Shown here: in pieces, positions 22,667 through 26,273 of the stretch | Numbering within the stretch: the first letter of the stretch is position 1 | Layout: every line of letters starts with the position of its first letter | Origin: CAYFXA01 sp964347135 | GTDB taxonomy: Bacteria > Patescibacteriota > Microgenomatia > PFEM01 > JAHIFH01 | Direction of reading: 5' to 3' | Length of the DNA stretch: 26,273 bases | Assembly: GCA_964347135.1 (NCBI GenBank) | Contig: CAYFXA010000029.1 | Span: 1 to 26,273 of the forward strand | Notes under the pieces: generated by a model | The model's database searches: none | Seen by the model: the letters and a program-made list of their open reading frames with translations, nothing else | Told to the model about the DNA's origin: nothing | Position numbers and translations under genes: made by a program

Positions 22667-23532
22667 TGTTGCCTTTTAAATAAATAGCGCCAGTAGGCTC
22701 TGGGAAACCTTAGGGCTGAAAAAAAAGAAAAAATAACACCCTGATAGCCATCAAGAATTCCTTTGTGCCTGAAAAGGGTTAGAAAAAACCAATGAATGGG
22801 TTTTATCAAAAAATAATTTAGGCACTGAATTGGATTTTTCCCCAACCGGGCTTCTTTAAATTCGGTTGTGATTAAATCAATGTATTGACTATTTTTCTCA
22901 AGATATTTTTTGAATGTTGGGTTGGACCAGTGGGTTAAGTCATTTTGGAGCCAGCCTATTCTGCCATTAATCACAATCTGTTCATGAACGCTTTTACAAG
23001 GAAAAGATGCTTTGCCGTTCTTAACCAAGCGAATAACTCCATCAGGATAAACACCACCATATTTAAGATATTTACCCAAAAAGTAATTTAAGCGAGGCAC
23101 AAAAAAGCCAGCGTATTCACCCTTGCTCTTGCCAATTTTCCCATCCCTTTTCTCTACTATTCTTTGATGTCTTTGAAACAAATTCTTATTAGTAAGAGTT
23201 TTTTGATATCTCTCAATCTCCTTTTCGTTTAAGGAAGTAATCATTTTAATCTCTTCAGCCAACTTTTCCGTCACCCTTTCGTCAGCATCTAATTGAAGAA
23301 TCCACTCCCCCTTACAAGCATCAAGGGCTTTTTGCTTGTTGATATGAAAAACAGCAGGATTATCAGTGACAATCACTTTGGCACCATGTCTTTTGGCAAT
23401 GGCAACCGTTTTGTCTTGGGAAGAGCCATCAACAACGATTATTTCATCTGCCAGTTGGTGAACCGACTCTAAGCAAGCTTCAATATTTTCTTCCTCGTTA
23501 TAAGTAGCCAGGGCTACAGAAATTTTTGCCAT
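22663..23532 (-). CDS. WaaE/KdtX-like GT2 glycosyltransferase
   Basis: A 289-aa GT-A enzyme. It has MAKISVALATYNEEENIEAC, DEIIVVDGSSQDKTVAIAKR, WILQLDADERVTEKLAEEI (DAD at 82-84), GVYPDGVIRLVKNGKASF and KSVHEQIVINGRIG. The C-terminal half has THWSNPTFKKYLEKNSQYI and GYQGVIFSFFSALRFPRAYW. The order follows the KdtX/WaaE group, which adds a hexose to an inner-core or lipid-linked acceptor at the membrane face. The His of SVHE is the conserved acceptor-site element of that group. It starts with ATG one base after the GT39 stop, with no strong Shine-Dalgarno, so it probably depends on reinitiation. Confidence 0.87.
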   Translation of the reverse strand: MAKISVALATYNEEENIEACLESVHQLADEIIVVDGSSQDKTVAIAKRHGAKVIVTDNPAVFHINKQKALDACKGEWILQLDADERVTEKLAEEIKMITSLNEKEIERYQKTLTNKNLFQRHQRIVEKRDGKIGKSKGEYAGFFVPRLNYFLGKYLKYGGVYPDGVIRLVKNGKASFPCKSVHEQIVINGRIGWLQNDLTHWSNPTFKKYLEKNSQYIDLITTEFKEARLGKNPIQCLNYFLIKPIHWFFLTLFRHKGILDGYQGVIFSFFSALRFPRAYWRYLFKRQQ

Positions 23533-23533
23533 T

Positions 23534-25228
23534 TTATGTTTCCACGATTCGAAAAGCTACTTCACCATTTTTGAAATAAATTTCCTTAATTATTCTTGGC
23601 GGCATAGGAATTTTTCCTTCTTCAACAAGCTTAAGAGTTTTCTCGCTTATTTTTAACTCTGGTATTTCTTTGTCAGTGCCAATGATTAAGACGTTAGCTT
23701 CTTCCTTTAACTCTTCAAAATTAATTGACTCAAAATGATATTTATTGAAACCGCGCACAGTGGAGAAGCCAAATTTATCCCGAGGAGTTAACTTAACCTC
23801 CTGTTGAAATTTTTCAGGAGGATATTGAAGATAAAAAAGAAACAAAATGTAAGGTTGGTCATACCTATCGGTAACATAAATCCGGTCGTAGTTTTCCTCA
23901 ACTTCTTGAAGATAGCTAACCAATTGGTCAAAACCATATTCCCAAGCAAAAGGATAAGTTTTCGGATAATGAAGATAATATTGGTGAAGATAAAAGGAAC
24001 CTCCCCAAAAAAGCATAATCACCACGAGCAACCAATAACCAAAGACCAAAAGTGTCTTTTTCTTCTCTCTGATCCAAAGCCAAATATTCCAGAAACCATA
24101 AGCACTGACAACTGCCAAAGGAACAACCATGTTATGAGACCTTAAGGCATGGGGGGTTTGAAAAGTCATTGCCGCCGCCACTGGCGCCATCCCCAACCAA
24201 AGGAAAATGATTAACCAATTTTGAGGTTGTTTTTTGATGAGGAAATAAATTCCAAAAATCAATAAGGGGATACTAAAAAGATGCATCTGTCCGGCTTCTG
24301 GTATTCGGCTTCTTTCAATCACATCACCGGTGATAAATAAAAATTCCCCTTGGAAATGTTCAAACCAGTTTTTGAAAAAAGCGATTGAATAGCCAATCAA
24401 TCGATTGTGGATTAGGCGAACTGGCATGGCCATGGTGTCATGATGGTGGCTTCGCAACTCATTAACTCTCCACAATGGTCCTGGATCAGCTAATAAACCA
24501 ACGCCAGCGAATCTGGAAATCCCTGCTGGCCCAAGAAAATCGATAACTAATGGAGTAAGAATAACAGCCGCTAAAACTCCACTAATAACCAGCCATTGGT
24601 AATTAGATTTCTTAAAAAGTTTACTTCGATAAAAAACAACAAAACCCAGACCTAAAATAGGAGCAACAATTCGAGCGCTGTGATAAGTGTAAAAGGACAA
24701 AACATAAGCAAGAATAGATAAAGGAAGAAAGGTTGGTTTTTTTAGTCCTTTAAAAAATGCCCAGGTGCCCAAAAGAATAAAAAAGGTGGCGGCATTGACT
24801 TCCCAACCCCCTCGAGAAAAATGAAGGTGCCAAGGAGAAATGGCTAAAAAGAAGGCCGAAATTAAAGCCAACTCCTCATTCTCAAATAATTCTTTGACAA
24901 AAAGATAAATCAACCAAACGCTCGCAATCGCTAAAATCGCTGACGGCAATCTCACTGCCCAAATATTAAGGCCCAATATCTTGGCAAAAGGCAAAACCAA
25001 ATAGAAATAAAGACCTGGTTTGTAATCCCCAAAAGATTTGAAGTGAATCGGCCAGGAATTACCATGTTCATCTTTCCCAGTTAAAATCAGCGAATAAGCA
25101 TTATAACCAATTGCTGCTTCGTCGGCATTAAGTCCAGCTGGATACTGGCCGAGATTCCATAATCTAAGCACCGCGGCAAGAAGCAAAATCAAACCTAAGA
25201 AAACAATGTTCAGACGTTTATTCTTCAT
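23534..25228 (-). CDS. GT39-family membrane glycosyltransferase (ArnT/PMT-like)
   Basis: A 564-aa protein with 11-12 helices and a soluble C-terminal domain of about 130 residues. The first helix (about 8-24) leads to LRLWNLGQYPAGLNADEAAI, with the catalytic D36-E37. GNSWPIHFKSFGDYKPGLYF (57-76) and VRLPSAILAI (92-101) follow, the hallmark of GT39/PMT_2 enzymes. It would transfer a sugar from polyprenyl phosphate outside the membrane. The C-terminal domain contains YVTDRYDQPYILFLFYLQYP and ends with GEVAFRIVET. ATG at 25228 is taken, one base after the upstream stop; a TTG at 25243 would give a 14-nt overlap. It is a tandem paralogue of the gene upstream. Confidence 0.87.
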   Translation of the reverse strand: MKNKRLNIVFLGLILLLAAVLRLWNLGQYPAGLNADEAAIGYNAYSLILTGKDEHGNSWPIHFKSFGDYKPGLYFYLVLPFAKILGLNIWAVRLPSAILAIASVWLIYLFVKELFENEELALISAFFLAISPWHLHFSRGGWEVNAATFFILLGTWAFFKGLKKPTFLPLSILAYVLSFYTYHSARIVAPILGLGFVVFYRSKLFKKSNYQWLVISGVLAAVILTPLVIDFLGPAGISRFAGVGLLADPGPLWRVNELRSHHHDTMAMPVRLIHNRLIGYSIAFFKNWFEHFQGEFLFITGDVIERSRIPEAGQMHLFSIPLLIFGIYFLIKKQPQNWLIIFLWLGMAPVAAAMTFQTPHALRSHNMVVPLAVVSAYGFWNIWLWIREKKKTLLVFGYWLLVVIMLFWGGSFYLHQYYLHYPKTYPFAWEYGFDQLVSYLQEVEENYDRIYVTDRYDQPYILFLFYLQYPPEKFQQEVKLTPRDKFGFSTVRGFNKYHFESINFEELKEEANVLIIGTDKEIPELKISEKTLKLVEEGKIPMPPRIIKEIYFKNGEVAFRIVET

Positions 25229-25229
25229 T

Positions 25230-26273
25230 CTACTTTTTTTCAACTATTCTAAAAGCCATTCGTCCATCAAGAAAAAGTATTTCTTTTAACACCCGCGCCC
25301 CTGGTGTTTGGATAATATCCCCAATTGGTAGTTCAAACTCCTCACCTATAAAAAGACAGTTTTGGCAGCTTCTGTCATCTGGCCAATAAATTCTTCTGAA
25401 CTCGATATTGTCAATTTTTTCAATCTGGCCCACGTCGCCCCAAGGATCCTCTTTCAAATGAGCTTGAGGCTGATAATCCTTAGGCGGATATTGGCTAAAG
25501 AAAAGATAAAAGATATAAGGCTGCCCATACGCTTGGGTAATAATTATTTTATCGTATTTTTCCTTGTTCTCTTTGACTATCGTGGCTACCTCCTCTATAC
25601 CATAATTCCAACCCCAAGAACTTATTTTGGGAAGATGAACGTAATAAAGGTCAAAATAAAAAATGAAACAAACTAAATAACCACCCACCAATAAAAGGAA
25701 ACCCAGCAATAAGAGTATTTTCGATTTTTCTTTTAACCAAGAATAGGCCACTGTTATCCCTAGGGCAGTTAAAACCATTAAAGGAATTACCATCCAAAGA
25801 GAGCGAAGGCCTTGGACAGCGTCGCGAGTAACCGCGGCAGGAACTGGACCAACAATCAACCACCAAAGAAGAAAATTTTTTTCTTTCTCTTTAATCTTAG
25901 CTAGAGCATACCCCACGCCAAGGATTAAAAAGGGAATTTCAATATAATACATCATCCCCATATAGGGAGCGCTATGCCTTGGCGATTGCCAATCGCCTTC
26001 GAAAAAAAGAAATTTGGCGGTAAAGTGATTAAAGTAACGGCTGCCAATCCAACGAATTTTGTTTATTCCTTCACTATGGTAAAAAAAATAACTTAAACGG
26101 GGCAAGGATTCTTCTTGGGAAAAAATTTGTTTTGCTTCTTCTTCGGATCGAGTATAAGAAAAAACATTCGTCACCCTTGCTCTTCTAGCACTCCCCCCAA
26201 AAGAAAGCAATAAGGGAAACATCAACAGAACAATCAAAATTATGCCAAGAGTCTTTTTTTGTTTTGGCCAGCG
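25230..26273 (-). CDS. GT39-family membrane glycosyltransferase, C-terminal part (cut by window edge)
   Basis: The minus-strand frame is open from the window edge to a TAG at 25230 (347 codons). It starts in-frame with RWPKQKKTLGIILIVLLMFP, so the true start is outside the window. FEGDWQSPRHSAPYMGMMYY, IVGPVPAAVTRDAVQGLRSL and helices after it align with FITGDVIERSRI and GMAPVAAAMTFQTPHALRSH in the next gene. The C-terminal domains also match (QPYIFYLFFSQYPP against QPYILFLFYLQYPP; GRMAFRIVE against GEVAFRIVE). This is therefore the C-terminal 60 percent or so of a GT39 paralogue; the catalytic N-terminal loop is not visible. A TTG at 26237 is possible but unlikely as the start because it lies in the middle of a helix. 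Confidence 0.8.
   Translation of the reverse strand, partial: RWPKQKKTLGIILIVLLMFPLLLSFGGSARRARVTNVFSYTRSEEEAKQIFSQEESLPRLSYFFYHSEGINKIRWIGSRYFNHFTAKFLFFEGDWQSPRHSAPYMGMMYYIEIPFLILGVGYALAKIKEKEKNFLLWWLIVGPVPAAVTRDAVQGLRSLWMVIPLMVLTALGITVAYSWLKEKSKILLLLGFLLLVGGYLVCFIFYFDLYYVHLPKISSWGWNYGIEEVATIVKENKEKYDKIIITQAYGQPYIFYLFFSQYPPKDYQPQAHLKEDPWGDVGQIEKIDNIEFRRIYWPDDRSCQNCLFIGEEFELPIGDIIQTPGARVLKEILFLDGRMAFRIVEKK

Noticed and set aside
1..26273. Alternative genetic code (TGA as Gly) as in some Patescibacteria.
   Set aside because: TGA ends many intact genes at natural domain ends (153, 1902, 7065, 10713, 14266, 17442, 18419, 22663) and does not occur at conserved glycines.

Overview
The window looks like a piece of a Candidate Phyla Radiation (Patescibacteria, Microgenomates-like) bacterial chromosome. 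The evidence is the A+T-rich, Lys/Ile-rich coding, almost total absence of intergenic DNA, many 4-nt start/stop overlaps, and a run of glycosyltransferases and polytopic GT-C enzymes of the types common in these genomes. TGA is used as a stop by many genes, so this is genetic code 11 and not the TGA=Gly code of Gracilibacteria/Absconditabacteria. The lineage is an inference from style; there is no rRNA or ribosomal protein here to confirm it.

The whole window is one surface-glycan (polysaccharide/glycolipid) locus of 23 protein genes, two of them cut by the window edges. It has three minus-strand operons separated by two single plus-strand genes. Operon A (5543 down to 1) encodes a 1213-aa AftD/YfhO-like GT-C protein, a small membrane protein, a GDD-type GT-C enzyme and the N-terminus of a GT39 enzyme. 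Operon B (16266 down to 6424) encodes a B12-type radical SAM protein, a YdjM-like membrane hydrolase, a thymidylate-kinase-like kinase, an NTP_transf_5-like nucleotidyltransferase, GT4, methyltransferase, GT4, a second B12-type radical SAM protein, GT2 and methyltransferase. Operon C (26273 down to 17442) encodes two tandem GT39 paralogues (the first cut by the window end), a WaaE/KdtX-like GT2, GT4, a PIG-V-like GT-C enzyme, a Wzx-type flippase, a DPM1-like GT2 and a GT2 with a C-terminal membrane anchor.

The two plus-strand genes, a SAM methyltransferase (5655-6422) and a kinase-fold protein (16303-17403), are each divergent from the head of one minus operon and convergent with the tail of the next. 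Bidirectional promoter signals can be read in both divergent gaps (5544-5654 and 16267-16302).

A working model, by inference: cytoplasmic GT2/GT4 enzymes assemble an oligosaccharide on a lipid; the DPM1-like enzyme loads single sugars on polyprenyl phosphate; the flippase exports lipid-linked glycan; and six GT-C proteins (GT39, PIG-V-like, GDD-type, AftD-like) elongate or transfer on the outer face. Three SAM methyltransferases and two radical SAM enzymes would decorate the glycan or lipid. No nucleotide-sugar synthesis genes, priming phosphoglycosyltransferase or Wzz/ABC exporter are visible. No tRNA, rRNA, CRISPR, insertion sequence or prophage signal was seen, and no stretch over 300 bases lacks a gene.
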